64,000 bases of DNA from Microbispora siamensis (lineage in GTDB: Bacteria; Actinomycetota; Actinomycetes; Streptosporangiales; Streptosporangiaceae), in NCBI RefSeq assembly GCF_016863095.1, contig NZ_BOOF01000029.1:122485-186484 (forward strand). Direction: 5' to 3'. The notes under the pieces were generated by a model. It ran no database searches, was not told where the DNA came from, and saw only the letters and a program-made list of their open reading frames with translations. Positions 23,341 through 35,121 of the stretch are shown here, piece after piece; the first letter of the stretch is position 1; each line of letters starts with the position of its first letter. Both the position numbers and the translations under genes were made by a program.

Positions 23341-24612
23341 GTGAGCGAGCAAGCCCGCGTGACGCGGAGAGATGTCGACGCCGACGTCATCGTCGTCGGT
23401 GCGGGTCCCGCGGGTGCGACGACGGCCTTCCACCTCGCCCGCGCCGGTCTCGACGTACTGCTGCTGGAGAAGACGCGCTTCCCGCGTGAGAAGGTCTGCG
23501 GTGACGGGCTGACCCCGCGGGCGGTGAAGGAACTCGTCGCCATGGGCGTCGACATCGACGCGCCCGGCTGGATCAGGAACAAGGGGCTGCGCGTCTACGG
23601 CGGCGGCGTGCGCCTCGAACTCGACTGGCCCGAGCTGTCGAGCTACCCCGACTTCGGCCTCGTGCGCACCCGCGCCGACTTCGACCAGATCCTCGCCAGG
23701 CACGCCGAGCGCGCGGGCGTCCGGCTGCGCGAGGGCGTGAACGTTACAGGCCCGGTGCTCGACGAGCGCAGCGGTCACGTCGTGGGAGTGACGGCCAAGG
23801 CGGACGGCGAGGAGGTGTCCTACCGCTCGCGGCTCGTGGTGGCGGCCGACGGCAACTCGACCCGGCTGTCGATCGCGATGGGCCTGCACAAGCGCGAGGA
23901 CCGCCCGATGGGCGTGGCGGTGCGCACCTACTACAAGAGCCCCCGGCACGACGACGACTACTTGGAGACGTGGCTCGAACTGTGGGACGGCGACCGGCTG
24001 CTCCCCGGCTACGGCTGGATCTTCCCCGTCGGCGACGGCACCTCCAACGTCGGCCTCGGCCTGCTGAACACCAGCGAGGCGTTCAAGAACATCGACTACC
24101 GCGACCTGCTGCGGCGCTGGATGAAGAACACGCCGGCGGAGTGGGGCTTCACCGACGAGAACATGACGGGCCCGATCAGGGGCGCCGCGCTGCCGATGGG
24201 CTTCAACCGGCAGCCGCACTACACCCGCGGGATGGTTCTCGTGGGCGACGCGGGCGGGTCGATCAACCCGTTCAACGGCGAGGGCATCGCGTACGCCATG
24301 GAGACCGGCCGGACCGCGGCCGAGGTGATCGTCCAGGCGCTGTCCCGGCCGACGCCCGCCCAGCGTGAGCGCGTGTTACTTGCCTACCCGCGTATCCTCA
24401 AAGACGCCCATGGGGGATACTTCACCCTCGGCCGCCTGTTCGTGGAGGCGATCGGAAGGCCGGGAGTGATGAGCTTCGCCACCCGGCACGGGATGCCCCA
24501 TCCCACCCTGATGAGATTCGCCTTCAAGCTGCTCGCTAATCTCACAGACCGGCGGGGCGACGCCTCCGACCGCATAATCAACGCCCTGTCCAAGGTGGCT
24601 CCGCCATCATGA
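23341..24612 (+). CDS. menJ: Geranylgeranyl reductase-family flavoprotein, probable menaquinone reductase (MenJ-like)
   Basis: A 423-residue FAD enzyme. The dinucleotide fold is DVIVVGAGPAGATTAFHLARAGLDVLLLEK, followed by KVCGDGLTPRAVKEL and the second FAD segment LVGDAGGSINPFNGEGIAYAMETGR, diagnostic of the geranylgeranyl reductase family. In mycobacteria the counterpart (MenJ) saturates one isoprene unit of menaquinone. Placement first in the nuo operon, after menG and ahead of a polyprenyl synthase at the other end, supports that role over archaeal-type lipid reduction. GTG 23341 is used. Its TGA overlaps a micro-ORF leading to nuoA. Exact substrate specificity is inferred. Confidence 0.85.
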   Translation: MSEQARVTRRDVDADVIVVGAGPAGATTAFHLARAGLDVLLLEKTRFPREKVCGDGLTPRAVKELVAMGVDIDAPGWIRNKGLRVYGGGVRLELDWPELSSYPDFGLVRTRADFDQILARHAERAGVRLREGVNVTGPVLDERSGHVVGVTAKADGEEVSYRSRLVVAADGNSTRLSIAMGLHKREDRPMGVAVRTYYKSPRHDDDYLETWLELWDGDRLLPGYGWIFPVGDGTSNVGLGLLNTSEAFKNIDYRDLLRRWMKNTPAEWGFTDENMTGPIRGAALPMGFNRQPHYTRGMVLVGDAGGSINPFNGEGIAYAMETGRTAAEVIVQALSRPTPAQRERVLLAYPRILKDAHGGYFTLGRLFVEAIGRPGVMSFATRHGMPHPTLMRFAFKLLANLTDRRGDASDRIINALSKVAPPS

Positions 24613-24752
24613 CCGAAGCCAGCATGACTGAAGCCCGCATGACCGAGACGACGCGCACATCGCCGCCGGCCCCGCAGGTGGCCGCCCGGCCGGCCGCGCT
24701 CTCCGGCATTCTCGTGATCGCCCAAATTCACCGAGTAAGCGAGGACATGTAG
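24609..24752 (+). CDS. 47-residue micro-ORF with a tandem MTEA repeat
   Basis: ATG 24609 overlaps the menJ-like stop (ATGA) and the frame ends TAG two bases before nuoA, filling the whole gap. It begins [15 protein letters not shown], three tandem five-residue units encoded by near-identical 15-bp repeats, then a proline/alanine-rich linker and a short hydrophobic stretch, [11 protein letters not shown]. It may be a genuine small protein or simply a coupling frame; each of the three repeats offers an ATG. No homologue is recognised. Confidence 0.4.
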   Translation: MTEASMTEARMTETTRTSPPAPQVAARPAALSGILVIAQIHRVSEDM

Positions 24753-24754
24753 CC

Positions 24755-25114
24755 ATGGAGCTGTATGTGCCGATCGTGGTGCTCGCGGTCCTCGCGGCGG
24801 GATTCGCCGTGTTCTCCGTGAGCATCGCGCCCTTCACCGGGCCGAAGCGCTGGAACCGCGCGAAACTGGACGCCTACGAGTGCGGCATCGAGCCCACTCC
24901 GCAGCCGGTCGGCGGCGGCCGCTTCCCGCTGAAGTACATGATCACCGCGATGCTGTTCATCGTGTTCGACATCGAGATCATCTTCCTCTATCCGTGGGCG
25001 GTGGCCTTCGACAAACTCGGCGTGTTCGGGCTCGTCGAGATGGTGCTGTTCATCGTCACCGTTCTCGTGGCGTACGCCTATGTGTGGCGGCGTCGCGGCC
25101 TCGATTGGGATTAG
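24755..25114 (+). CDS. nuoA: NADH-quinone oxidoreductase subunit A
   Basis: A 119-residue membrane subunit of complex I with three helices and the conserved cytoplasmic segment [32 protein letters not shown], whose cysteine lies near the quinone-access loop, then [21 protein letters not shown] precedes the ATG. It is the first nuo gene; translation is probably coupled to the small frame upstream. Confidence 0.95.
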   Translation: MELYVPIVVLAVLAAGFAVFSVSIAPFTGPKRWNRAKLDAYECGIEPTPQPVGGGRFPLKYMITAMLFIVFDIEIIFLYPWAVAFDKLGVFGLVEMVLFIVTVLVAYAYVWRRRGLDWD

Positions 25115-25116
25115 CC

Positions 25117-25668
25117 ATGGGTCTTGAAGAGAAACTCCCGAGCGGGTTCGTCCTCACCACCGTCGAGCAGGTGGCCGGCTGGGCCCGGAAGAACTCCGTC
25201 TGGCCTGCGACCTTCGGTCTCGCGTGCTGCGCCATCGAACTGATGGCCACCGGCGGCCCGAAGCACGACCTGGCCCGCTTCGGCATGGAGCGCGCCTCCG
25301 CGTCCCCGCGCCAGGCCGACCTGATGATCGTGGCCGGTCGCCTGTCGCAGAAGATGGCGCCCGTCCTCCGCCAGATCTACGACCAGATGGCCGAGCCCAA
25401 GTGGGTCATCGCGATGGGCGTCTGCGCGTCCAGCGGCGGCATGTTCAACAACTACGCCATCGTGCAGGGCGTGGACCACGTGGTGCCGGTCGACATCTAC
25501 CTGCCCGGCTGCCCGCCGCGCCCGGAGATGCTGATCGACGCCATCGTGAAGCTGCACGACAAGATTCAGAACATGAAGTTCGGCGCGCACCGCGAGAAGC
25601 AGATCGAGGAGCTGGAGCTCCAGGCGCTGCGTACGCTGCCGCTGATCGACCAGGGGGCCGGAAAGTGA
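25117..25668 (+). CDS. nuoB: NADH-quinone oxidoreductase subunit B
   Basis: A 183-residue peripheral subunit holding the terminal [4Fe-4S] cluster N2, which passes electrons to menaquinone. The ligands are visible as the adjacent cysteine pair in [14 protein letters not shown], a cysteine in [16 protein letters not shown] and one in [13 protein letters not shown] 25117 lies two bases after the nuoA stop; a longer upstream frame is spurious. GTGA overlap links it to nuoC. Confidence 0.95.
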   Translation: MGLEEKLPSGFVLTTVEQVAGWARKNSVWPATFGLACCAIELMATGGPKHDLARFGMERASASPRQADLMIVAGRLSQKMAPVLRQIYDQMAEPKWVIAMGVCASSGGMFNNYAIVQGVDHVVPVDIYLPGCPPRPEMLIDAIVKLHDKIQNMKFGAHREKQIEELELQALRTLPLIDQGAGK

Positions 25669-26330
25669 CCACCGAGAACCTGCCCGGGCTGCCCGAGGAG
25701 CCCGTCGCCCGCAGGGGCATGTTCGGCGTCAAGGACAGCGGCGACACCTCCGGCTACAACCGCCTGGTCGTCCGCCGTCCGCCGAAGCTGTCCAGCAGCC
25801 GGCCGTACGGGTCGTACTTCGACGAGGTGGCCGACGCGCTGGAGCCGGCGTTCGCCGACGCCATCGAGCGCGTGGTCGTCGACCGCGGCGAGATCACCTT
25901 CCACGTGCGGCGCGAACGGCTGCCCGAGGTGATGCGGCACCTGCGCGACGACGCGGCGCTGCGGTTCGAGCTGTCGCTCGGCGTCTCGGGCGTGCACTAC
26001 CCCGAGGAGACGGGCGCGGAGCTGCACGCCGTCTACCACCTGTGCTCCATCACGCACAACCGGCGCATCCGGGTGGAGGTCTCCTGCCCCGACGCCGACC
26101 CGCACATCCCCTCCACGGTTCAGGTCTACCCCACGCACGACTGGCATGAGCGCGAGACGTACGACTTCTTCGGAATCGTCTTCGACGGCCACCCGGCGCT
26201 GACCCGGATCGAGATGCCGGACGACTGGGAGGGGCACCCGCAGCGCAAGGACTATCCGCTCGGCGGAATCCCGGTCGAGTACCGCGGCGCCGAGGTCCCC
26301 GCGCCGGACCGGAGGAGGTCGTACTCGTGA
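25665..26330 (+). CDS. nuoC: NADH-quinone oxidoreductase subunit C
   Basis: A 221-residue peripheral-arm subunit (30 kDa-type). The family signature is present as [32 protein letters not shown] followed by [14 protein letters not shown]. The N-terminal 40 residues are an actinobacterial-type extension rich in Gly/Pro. It is separate from nuoD rather than fused. GTG 25665 overlaps the nuoB stop. A tiny frame bridges its stop to nuoD. Confidence 0.94.
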   Translation: MTTENLPGLPEEPVARRGMFGVKDSGDTSGYNRLVVRRPPKLSSSRPYGSYFDEVADALEPAFADAIERVVVDRGEITFHVRRERLPEVMRHLRDDAALRFELSLGVSGVHYPEETGAELHAVYHLCSITHNRRIRVEVSCPDADPHIPSTVQVYPTHDWHERETYDFFGIVFDGHPALTRIEMPDDWEGHPQRKDYPLGGIPVEYRGAEVPAPDRRRSYS

Positions 26331-26383
26331 GCATCCGCGACGACCTGCACGAGTGGACGAGGGCAGCGAGGAGAGCGTCGTGA
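26327..26383 (+). CDS. 18-codon bridging micro-ORF between nuoC and nuoD
   Basis: GTG 26327 overlaps the nuoC TGA, and the frame runs [18 protein letters not shown] to a TGA at 26381-26383 that overlaps the nuoD GTG at 26380. Thus both ends make four-base GTGA overlaps and the whole 49-base gap stays translated. It also contains the GAGGAG ribosome-binding sequence for nuoD (26368-26373). It is probably a coupling device; a stable peptide is not implied. Confidence 0.4.
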   Translation: MSIRDDLHEWTRAARRAS

Positions 26384-27696
26384 GCACCACCGAGACCGAG
26401 GGCCGGATCTACGACGTCGCCGGTCAGGACTGGGACGAGCTGGTCAAGACCGTTAGCGAGTCGGCCGACGAGCGCCTGGTCGTCAACATGGGCCCGCAGC
26501 ACCCGTCGACCCACGGCGTGCTCCGGCTCGTGCTGACCCTCGACGGCGAGACCGTGACCGAGGCCCGCACGGTGATCGGCTACCTGCACACCGGCATCGA
26601 GAAGAACATGGAGTATCGGACGTGGACCCAGGGGGTCACGTTCGTCACCCGCATGGACTATCTCGCGCCGATCTTCAACGAGACCGCCTACTGCATGGGC
26701 GTCGAGAAGCTCCTCGGGATCACCGACAGGATCCCGGACCGGGCGCAGGCCATCCGGGTCCTGACGATGGAGCTCACCCGGATCTCCTCGCACCTGGTCG
26801 CGATCGCGACGTTCGGCATGGAGCTGGGCGCGACGACGCCGATGCTGTTCGGCTTCCGCGAGCGCGAGATGGTGCTCGACCTGATGGAGTACATCACCGG
26901 TCTGCGGATGAACATGGCGTACGTCCGGCCGGGCGGCGTCAGCGTCGACCTGCCGGCCGGCGCGGTCGACAAGATCGGTGAGTTCCTCAAGATCATGCCC
27001 GGGCGGATCAAGGAGATGCGCAAGCTCCTCGACGCCAACCCGGTCTACACCCGGCGCACCAAGGACGTGGCCTACCTCGACCTGACCGGCTGCATGGCGC
27101 TCGGCGTCACCGGGCCCATGCTGCGCGCCGCCGGCCTGCCGTGGGACCTGCGCAAGTCGCAGCCCTACTGCGGCTACGAGACGTACGAGTTCGAGGTGCC
27201 GACGCAGAACACCTGCGACGTGTACGGCCGCTACCTCGTCCGCGTGGCCGAGATGGAGGAGTCCCTCAAGATCATCGAGCAGGCGCTCGACCGGCTGTCC
27301 GGCCCGCTCAAGGGCGGCCCGGTGATGATCGATGACAAGAAGATCGGGTGGCCGTCGCAGCTCGCGCTCGGCCCCGACGGTCTCGGCAACTCGCCCGACC
27401 ACATCGCCCACATCATGGGCAGCTCCATGGAGGCTCTGATCCACCACTTCAAGCTGGTGACCGAGGGCTTCCGGGTGCCGGCCGGGCAGGCGTACGCCTC
27501 GGTCGAGTCGCCGCGCGGCGAGCTCGGCGCGCACGTGGTCAGCGACGGCGGCACCCGGCCCTACCGGGTCCACTTCCGCGACCCGTCGTTCACGAACCTG
27601 CAGGCGGTGCCCGCGACGTGCGAGGGCGGCATGGTCGCCGACGTCATCTCCGCGGTCGCCTCGATCGACCCGGTCATGGGAGGTGTGGACCGATGA
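26380..27696 (+). CDS. nuoD: NADH-quinone oxidoreductase subunit D
   Basis: A 438-residue (49 kDa-type) subunit that with NuoB lines the quinone-binding pocket. [24 protein letters not shown] contains the quinone-site histidine, and [17 protein letters not shown] and [14 protein letters not shown] are typical. GTG 26380 is chosen over 26353 because GAGGAG lies six bases upstream and it makes a GTGA overlap with the bridging frame. Its TGA overlaps the nuoE ATG. Confidence 0.95.
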   Translation: MSTTETEGRIYDVAGQDWDELVKTVSESADERLVVNMGPQHPSTHGVLRLVLTLDGETVTEARTVIGYLHTGIEKNMEYRTWTQGVTFVTRMDYLAPIFNETAYCMGVEKLLGITDRIPDRAQAIRVLTMELTRISSHLVAIATFGMELGATTPMLFGFREREMVLDLMEYITGLRMNMAYVRPGGVSVDLPAGAVDKIGEFLKIMPGRIKEMRKLLDANPVYTRRTKDVAYLDLTGCMALGVTGPMLRAAGLPWDLRKSQPYCGYETYEFEVPTQNTCDVYGRYLVRVAEMEESLKIIEQALDRLSGPLKGGPVMIDDKKIGWPSQLALGPDGLGNSPDHIAHIMGSSMEALIHHFKLVTEGFRVPAGQAYASVESPRGELGAHVVSDGGTRPYRVHFRDPSFTNLQAVPATCEGGMVADVISAVASIDPVMGGVDR

Positions 27697-28360
27697 GTTA
27701 CGCGCCCGAGGTCCGCGAGCGTCTGGAGACGGACGCCAAGGAGATCATCGGCCGCTACCCCCGGCCGCGTTCGGCGCTGCTGCCGCTGCTGCACCTGGTG
27801 CAGTCGGAGGACGGCTACATCTCCGACGACGGCCAGGAGTTCTGCGCCGAGATGCTGGGCCTGTCCAAGGCCGAGGTCGTGGGCGTCGCGACCTTCTACA
27901 CCATGTACAAGCGCAAGCCCGCCGGCGAGTACAACGTCGGCGTCTGCATCAACACGCTGTGCGCGGTCATGGGCGGCGACGAGATCTGGGAAGAGCTCAG
28001 CGAGCACGTGGGCGTCGGCCACGACGAGACCACGGCGGACGGCAAGATCACGCTGGAGCGGCTGGAGTGCAACGCCGCCTGCGACTTCGCGCCGGTCATG
28101 ATGGTCAACTGGGAGTTCTTCGACAACCAGACGCCGGAGTCGGCCAAGCAGCTCGTCGACGACCTGCGTGCGGGCAAGGAGGTCGCGCCCACGCGCGGCC
28201 CGCGCCGGCTGTGCACGTTCAAGGAGGCGTCCCGGGTCCTCGCCGGTCTGCCCGACGGCCAGGCCGGTGACGGCCCGTCGGCCGCCGGCCCGTCGCTGGA
28301 GGGCCTGAAGGTCGCCAAGGCCAACGGCTGGGAGGCCCCCAAGGCCGAGGGGAGCGCGGA

Positions 28361-28364
<4 letters not shown>
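27693..28364 (+). CDS. nuoE: NADH-quinone oxidoreductase subunit E
   Basis: A 223-residue thioredoxin-fold subunit with the [2Fe-2S] cluster N1a: cysteines in [14 protein letters not shown] and [16 protein letters not shown]. The conserved segment [19 protein letters not shown] precedes them. The C-terminal 50 residues are an Ala/Gly/Pro-rich extension. It forms the NADH-oxidising module with NuoF and NuoG and overlaps nuoF by four bases. Confidence 0.95.
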
Positions 28365-29643
<1,279 letters not shown>

Positions 29644-29647
<4 letters not shown>

Positions 29648-32040
29648 CAGTTCAGACGACGCAGCCGGAGCAGCCGGTCGTGGACATGGTCACCCTGACC
29701 ATCGACGGCTTCCAGATCAGCGTCCCCAAGGGCACGCTGATCATCCGGGCCGCGGAGCTGCTGGGGATCCAGATCCCCCGGTTCTGCGACCACCCGCTGC
29801 TCTCGCCGGCGGCCAACTGCCGTCAGTGCCTGGTCGACATCCCGGACGCGGGCAACGGCCGCGGCTTCCCCAAGCCGCAGCCGTCCTGTGCGATCGAGGT
29901 CGCCGAGGGCATGGTGGTCAAGACGCAGCTCACCTCGCCGGTGGCCGAGAAGGCCCAGCGCGGCGTGATGGAGATGCTGCTGCTGAACCACCCGCTCGAC
30001 TGCCCGGTCTGCGACAAGGGCGGCGAGTGCCCCCTGCAGAACCAGGCCATGTCGAACGGCCAGGGCGAGAGCCGGTTCGTCGAGCAGAAGCGGACGTTCG
30101 AGAAGCCCGTCCCGCTGTCGAGCGAGGTGCTGCTCGACCGCGAGCGCTGCATCCAGTGCGCGCGCTGCATCCGGTTCTCCGAGCAGATCGCCGGTGACCC
30201 GCTCATCGACTTCTTCGAGCGCGGGGCCAAGGAGCAGGTGGGCGTCGCCGACGGCGAGCCGTTCCAGTCCTACTTCTCGGGCAACACCATCCAGATCTGC
30301 CCGGTGGGCGCGCTGACCGGCGCGGCCTACCGGTTCCGCTCCCGCCCGTTCGACCTGGTCTCCACGCCGAGCGCGTGCGAGCACTGCGCGTCGGGCTGCT
30401 CGCTGCGCACCGACCACCGCCGCGGCAAGGTCACCCGCCGCCTGGCCGGGGACGACCCGCAGGTCAACGAGGAGTGGAACTGCGACAAGGGCCGGTGGGC
30501 CTTCACCTACGCCACCGCGCCCGACCGCCTGCGGTCGCCGCTGGTCCGTGACGAGAGCGGCAAGCTCGTCCCCACCTCCTGGCCGGACGCGCTGGCCGTC
30601 GCCGCCGAGGGCCTGCTGCGGGCCCGCGGCAAGGCCGGCGTGCTGGTCGGCGGGCGGCTCACGGTCGAGGACGCCTACGCCTACAGCAAGTTCGCCAGGA
30701 TCGCCCTCGGCACCAACGACATCGACTTCCGGGCCCGCCCGCACTCCGAGGAGGAGACGCGCTTCCTCGCCCACGCCGTGGCCGGCAAGGGCATCGAGGT
30801 CTCCTACGCCGACCTGGAGACGGCCCCGGCCGTGCTCCTGGCCGGGTTCGAGCCCGAAGAGGAGTCGCCGATCGTCTTCCTGCGCCTGCGCAAGGCGGCG
30901 CGCAAGCGGGGCCTGAAGGTCTACTCGCTGGCGCCGTTCGCCACGCCGGGCCTGGCCAAGATGAAGGGCACGCTGATCCGCACGCGGCCCGGCGCCGAGG
31001 CCGAGGCGCTCGGCGACCTCGTCGGCGGCGACCTGCTGCCCGAGGGCGCGATCATCCTCGCCGGTGAGCGGCTCGCCACCGCCCCCGGCGCCCTGTCCGC
31101 GCTCGTACGGCTCTCGCAGGCCACCGGCGCCCGGCTCGCCTGGGTGCCGCGCCGGGCCGGTGAGCGTGGCGCGCTGGAGGCGGGCGCCCTGCCGGGCCTG
31201 CTGCCGATCGGCCGCCCGGCCGCCGACGAGACCGCCCGCGCGGAGGTCGCCCGGGTGTGGGGCGTCGCCTCGCTGCCCGAGGAGCCCGGCCGCGACACCG
31301 CCGGCATCATCGAGGCCGCGCTGAACGACGAGGTCGACGCGCTGGTCGTGGCGGGCGTGGACCCCTACGACCTGCCCGACCCGGCCAGGGCCCTGGCGGC
31401 GCTGGAGAACACGCCGTTCATCGTCAGCCTGGAGATCCGCGCCAGCGCGGTCACCGACCGGGCCGACGTGGTCCTGCCGGTCGCCGCGGTGGCCGAGAAG
31501 TCCGGCACGTTCGTCGACTGGGAGGGCAGGGGCCGCTCGTTCGGCGTGGCCACGGCCGTCCCCGGCCTGATGAGCGACCTGCGCGCCATCGCCTCGATCG
31601 CCGACCAGATGGACGTCCACCTCGGCCTGCCCGACCCCGCCGCCGCCCGGCGCGAGATGGCCGCGCTCGGCGCGTGGAAGGGCACCCGCCCGGCCGCGCC
31701 CGCGGTCACCGGCCGCCCGGTCAGGGAGCCGCAGGCGGGCGAGGCCGTGCTGGCGACCTGGCACCTGCTGCTCGACGACGGCCGGATGCAGGACGGCGAG
31801 CCCTACCTGGCGGGGACCGCCCGCACGGTGGCGGCGCTGCTGTCGGAGGCGACGGCCGCCGAGATCGGCGCGGTGGACGGCGGGAAGATCACCATCGGCG
31901 ACGACGTGGTCGTCCCGGTGCGGATCGCGGACCTGCCCGACCGGGTCGTGTGGCTGCCGTCCAACTCCGCCGGCCTGTCGGTCACCCGCGACCTGCGCGC
32001 GGTGGGCGGCGACATCGTAACGATCGGGAGCGTGTCGTGA
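29644..32040 (+). CDS. nuoG: NADH-quinone oxidoreductase subunit G
   Basis: A 798-residue iron-sulfur subunit. An N-terminal ferredoxin domain ([17 protein letters not shown]) carries [2Fe-2S] N1b. [14 protein letters not shown] supplies the His/Cys-ligated N5, and [11 protein letters not shown] with a later CPVGALT supplies N4. A fourth motif, ACEHCASGC followed by WNCDKGRW, indicates the extra N7 cluster. The rest is a molybdopterin-oxidoreductase-like domain that is structural here. GTG 29644 overlaps the nuoF stop; GTG 29632 is an alternative in the same frame. Confidence 0.94.
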
Positions 32041-33395
32041 ACAACGTACCCACGCTGAACGACTTCGGCCATGATCCCCTGTGGATCAGCATCATCAAGG
32101 CCGTCGCGATCTTCGTGTTCCTGATGCTGGGCGTGCTGTTCGGCGTGTGGACCGAGCGCAAGCTCATCTCGCGCATGCAGCACCGCTACGGCCCCAACCG
32201 GGCAGGCAAGTTCGGCCTGCTGCAGTCGGTGGCCGACGGCCTGAAGATGGGCCTGAAGGAAGACATCATGCCACGCACCGTGGACAAGGTGATCTACTTC
32301 CTGGCCCCGGTCATCATCGCCGTCCCGGCCTTCCTGGCCTTCTCCGTCGTGCCGTTCGGGCCGATGGTGTGGATGTTCGGCCACAAGACGCCGCTGCAGC
32401 TCACCGACCTGCCGGTCGCGGTCCTGCTGGTCCTGGCCACCGCCTCGATCGGCGTCTACGGCGTCGTGCTCGCCGGGTGGGGCTCCCGCTCGCCGTACGC
32501 GATCCTCGGCGGCCTGCGCTCCAGCGCCCAGGTCGTGTCGTACGAGATCGCGATGGGCCTGTCGTTCGTCGCGGTGTTCCTCCAGGCGGGCACGCTGTCC
32601 ACCTCGGAGATCGTGGCGAAGCAGGCGAGCGGCGGCACCTGGGACATCTTCGGACTGTCGATCCCGGCGCCGTCCTGGTACGTGGTCTCGCTGATCCCGT
32701 CCTTCCTGATCTACGCGATCACGATGCTGGGCGAGACGAACCGCGTGCCCTTCGACCTCCCCGAGGGCGAGGGCGAGCTGGTCGGCGGCTTCCACACCGA
32801 GTACTCCTCCTCGCTGAAGTTCGCGATGTTCATGCTCGCCGAGTACGTGAACGTCTTCACGGTCTCGGCGATGGCGATCACGCTGTTCTTCGGCGGCTGG
32901 CGGGCCCCGTGGCCGATCTCCCTGTGGGACGGCGCGAACTCCGGCTGGTGGCCGATGCTGTGGTTCTTCATCAAGCTGGTCATCGCGTTCGGGTTCTTCG
33001 TCTGGGTGCGCGCCTCGCTGCCGCGTGTCCGGTACGACCAGCTGATGGCCTTCGGCTGGAAGGTGCTGATCCCGCTCAACCTGGGCTGGATCCTGCTGGC
33101 CGCCACGTTCAAGGCGCTGCGCATGCCCGAGGCCGACCGGGCGATCATCCTGACCATCGGGGCGGTCGTCATCATCGGCGCCTTCGCGATCTGGCTGCGG
33201 TTCGACACGGTCAACCAGCGCCGCAGGGAGGCCAAGGCGGCCGCGATCGAGGAGGAGTTCGAGCAGCTCCGCGAGGAGCCGACCGCGGGCGGGTTCCCGG
33301 TGCCGCCGCTCGACGCCCCGCACTACCACGGAGTCGTGCCCGCCGCGCGCCTCAATTCCGACGCCGCCAAGGAGGTGACCAGTGGGAGCAACTGA
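32037..33395 (+). CDS. nuoH: NADH-quinone oxidoreductase subunit H
   Basis: A 452-residue membrane subunit joining the peripheral arm to the proton-pumping arm. Signature segments are [53 protein letters not shown] and [15 protein letters not shown]. The acidic residues of the E-channel loop are intact. A charged cytoplasmic C-terminal extension of about 60 residues follows the last helix. GTG 32037 overlaps the nuoG stop, and the gene overlaps nuoI by 14 bases. Confidence 0.95.
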   Translation: MNNVPTLNDFGHDPLWISIIKAVAIFVFLMLGVLFGVWTERKLISRMQHRYGPNRAGKFGLLQSVADGLKMGLKEDIMPRTVDKVIYFLAPVIIAVPAFLAFSVVPFGPMVWMFGHKTPLQLTDLPVAVLLVLATASIGVYGVVLAGWGSRSPYAILGGLRSSAQVVSYEIAMGLSFVAVFLQAGTLSTSEIVAKQASGGTWDIFGLSIPAPSWYVVSLIPSFLIYAITMLGETNRVPFDLPEGEGELVGGFHTEYSSSLKFAMFMLAEYVNVFTVSAMAITLFFGGWRAPWPISLWDGANSGWWPMLWFFIKLVIAFGFFVWVRASLPRVRYDQLMAFGWKVLIPLNLGWILLAATFKALRMPEADRAIILTIGAVVIIGAFAIWLRFDTVNQRRREAKAAAIEEEFEQLREEPTAGGFPVPPLDAPHYHGVVPAARLNSDAAKEVTSGSN

Positions 33396-33897
33396 TTGGC
33401 TGAACCCGATCAAGGGATTCGGCGTCACCTTCCACCACATGTTCAAAAAGCCGGTGACCGTCAACTATCCCGAGGAGAAGCGGCCCACCGCGCCGCGCTT
33501 CCACGGGCGGCACCAGCTGAACCGGTGGCCCGACGGCCTGGAGAAGTGCGTCGGCTGCGAGCTGTGCGCCTGGGCCTGTCCGGCCGACGCCATCTACGTC
33601 GAGGGCGGCGACAACACCGACGAGGAGCGTTTCTCGCCGGGTGAGCGGTACGGCCGCGTTTACCAGATCAACTACCTGCGCTGCATCCTCTGCGGGCTGT
33701 GCATCGAGGCGTGCCCCACCCGGGCGCTCACGATGACCAACGAGTACGAGCTCGCCGACTCCAGCCGCGAGTCGTTGATCTACACCAAGGAGATGCTCCT
33801 CGCGCCGCTCGGACCGGGCATGGAGCAGCCGCCACACCCGATGCGCCTCGGCGAAACCGAGGAGGACTACTACCGGTTGGGTCGAAGCAATGGGTGA
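33382..33897 (+). CDS. nuoI: NADH-quinone oxidoreductase subunit I
   Basis: A 171-residue ferredoxin-like subunit carrying two [4Fe-4S] clusters (N6a/N6b): [16 protein letters not shown] and [16 protein letters not shown]. These bridge NuoG and NuoB. GTG 33382 lies inside the nuoH end, and the stop overlaps the nuoJ start by eight bases, so translation is coupled on both sides. Confidence 0.96.
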   Translation: MGATDWLNPIKGFGVTFHHMFKKPVTVNYPEEKRPTAPRFHGRHQLNRWPDGLEKCVGCELCAWACPADAIYVEGGDNTDEERFSPGERYGRVYQINYLRCILCGLCIEACPTRALTMTNEYELADSSRESLIYTKEMLLAPLGPGMEQPPHPMRLGETEEDYYRLGRSNG

Positions 33898-34819
33898 GTC
33901 CATCACGTTCTGGGTGCTCGCGGTCGTCTCGGTGATCGCCGCGCTCGGACTCGTCTTCAGCCGCAGGGCCGTCTACTCGGCCCTCATGCTCGGCGTCGTC
34001 ATGCTCTCGCTGGCGGTGCTGTACGCGGTTCAGGACGCTCCGTTCCTGGCGGCGGTGCAGATCATCGTCTACACCGGCGCGGTCATGATGCTGTTCCTGT
34101 TCGTGCTCATGCTCGTGGGCGTGGACTCGTCCGACTCCCTCGTGGAGACGATCAAGGGCCAGCGGTTCTGGGCCATCGTGGGCGGGCTCGGCTTCGCCGT
34201 CCTGCTCGCCGCCGGAATCGGCAACGCGGTCGTCGGCCCGGCCAAGGGCCTGGCCGCGGCCACGCAGGCGGGCAACGTGCCCTCCCTGGCCGAGCTGATC
34301 TTCACGCGCCACGTGTTCGCCTTCGAGGTCACCTCGGCGCTGCTGATCACCGCCGCGCTCGGCGCGATGGTGCTCGCGCACCGGGAGCGCGCCGAGGCCA
34401 AGCCGACGCAGAAGGACCTGTCCCGGCAGCGCTTCGTCGCCTTCGGCAGGACGGGCAAGAACCCGGCGCCGCTGCCCGGCCCCGGCACCTACGCCCGGCA
34501 CAACGCCATCGACATGCCGGCGCTGCTGCCCGACGGGTCGGTCTCGCCGCTGTCGGTCAACCGGTACATCGCCCGGTACGAGGAGTCCCAGGGCATCCTG
34601 CCTCCGGAGGTCGCCCGCGTGCTGGAGCAGGAGGAGGCCGCGCAGCAGCGCGCCGCCGGGCACACCAACGGCCACAGCACGCCCACCGTGGCCGAGGAGG
34701 CCAGGGACGGTGGCCCCGACACCGAGCCCATGGACGAAGAGGGTGTCGTGGCCGGCCGGGTCGTCCGCCCGCGCGGTGAGTCCGTGAGGGAGTCCCTGAG
34801 CGAGGAGGACGGCAAGTGA
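33890..34819 (+). CDS. nuoJ: NADH-quinone oxidoreductase subunit J, with long C-terminal extension
   Basis: A 309-residue membrane subunit. The first 165 residues contain five helices with the family motif [20 protein letters not shown], the pi-bulge helix region near the E-channel. The remaining 140 residues form a hydrophilic cytoplasmic tail (for example [30 protein letters not shown]) absent from the E. coli protein but seen in many actinobacteria. The stop overlaps nuoK by four bases. Confidence 0.94.
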   Translation: MGESITFWVLAVVSVIAALGLVFSRRAVYSALMLGVVMLSLAVLYAVQDAPFLAAVQIIVYTGAVMMLFLFVLMLVGVDSSDSLVETIKGQRFWAIVGGLGFAVLLAAGIGNAVVGPAKGLAAATQAGNVPSLAELIFTRHVFAFEVTSALLITAALGAMVLAHRERAEAKPTQKDLSRQRFVAFGRTGKNPAPLPGPGTYARHNAIDMPALLPDGSVSPLSVNRYIARYEESQGILPPEVARVLEQEEAAQQRAAGHTNGHSTPTVAEEARDGGPDTEPMDEEGVVAGRVVRPRGESVRESLSEEDGK

Positions 34820-35112
34820 CCACGCACTATCTGGTGCTCTCCGCGCTGCTGTTCGCCATCGGCGGCGTCGGCGTGCTCGTACGGCGCAACGCCATTGTCG
34901 TGTTCATGTGCGTCGAGCTCATGCTCAACGCCTGCAACCTGGCGTTCGTCACCTTCGCCCGGCAGAACGGCAACCTCGACGGCCAGCTCATCGCGTTCTT
35001 CGTGATGATCGTGGCCGCCGCCGAGGTGGTCATCGGCCTGGCCATCATCGTGACGATCTTCCGAACCCGCAGGTCCGCGTCGGTCGACGACGTCAGCCTG
35101 CTGAAGTACTAA
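34816..35112 (+). CDS. nuoK: NADH-quinone oxidoreductase subunit K
   Basis: A 98-residue three-helix antiporter-like subunit. The conserved glutamates occur in [16 protein letters not shown] and [15 protein letters not shown], both needed for proton transfer in the family. The order between nuoJ and nuoL is canonical. GTG start overlaps nuoJ. Confidence 0.95.
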   Translation: MTTHYLVLSALLFAIGGVGVLVRRNAIVVFMCVELMLNACNLAFVTFARQNGNLDGQLIAFFVMIVAAAEVVIGLAIIVTIFRTRRSASVDDVSLLKY

Positions 35113-35121
35113 GAGGTGGCC

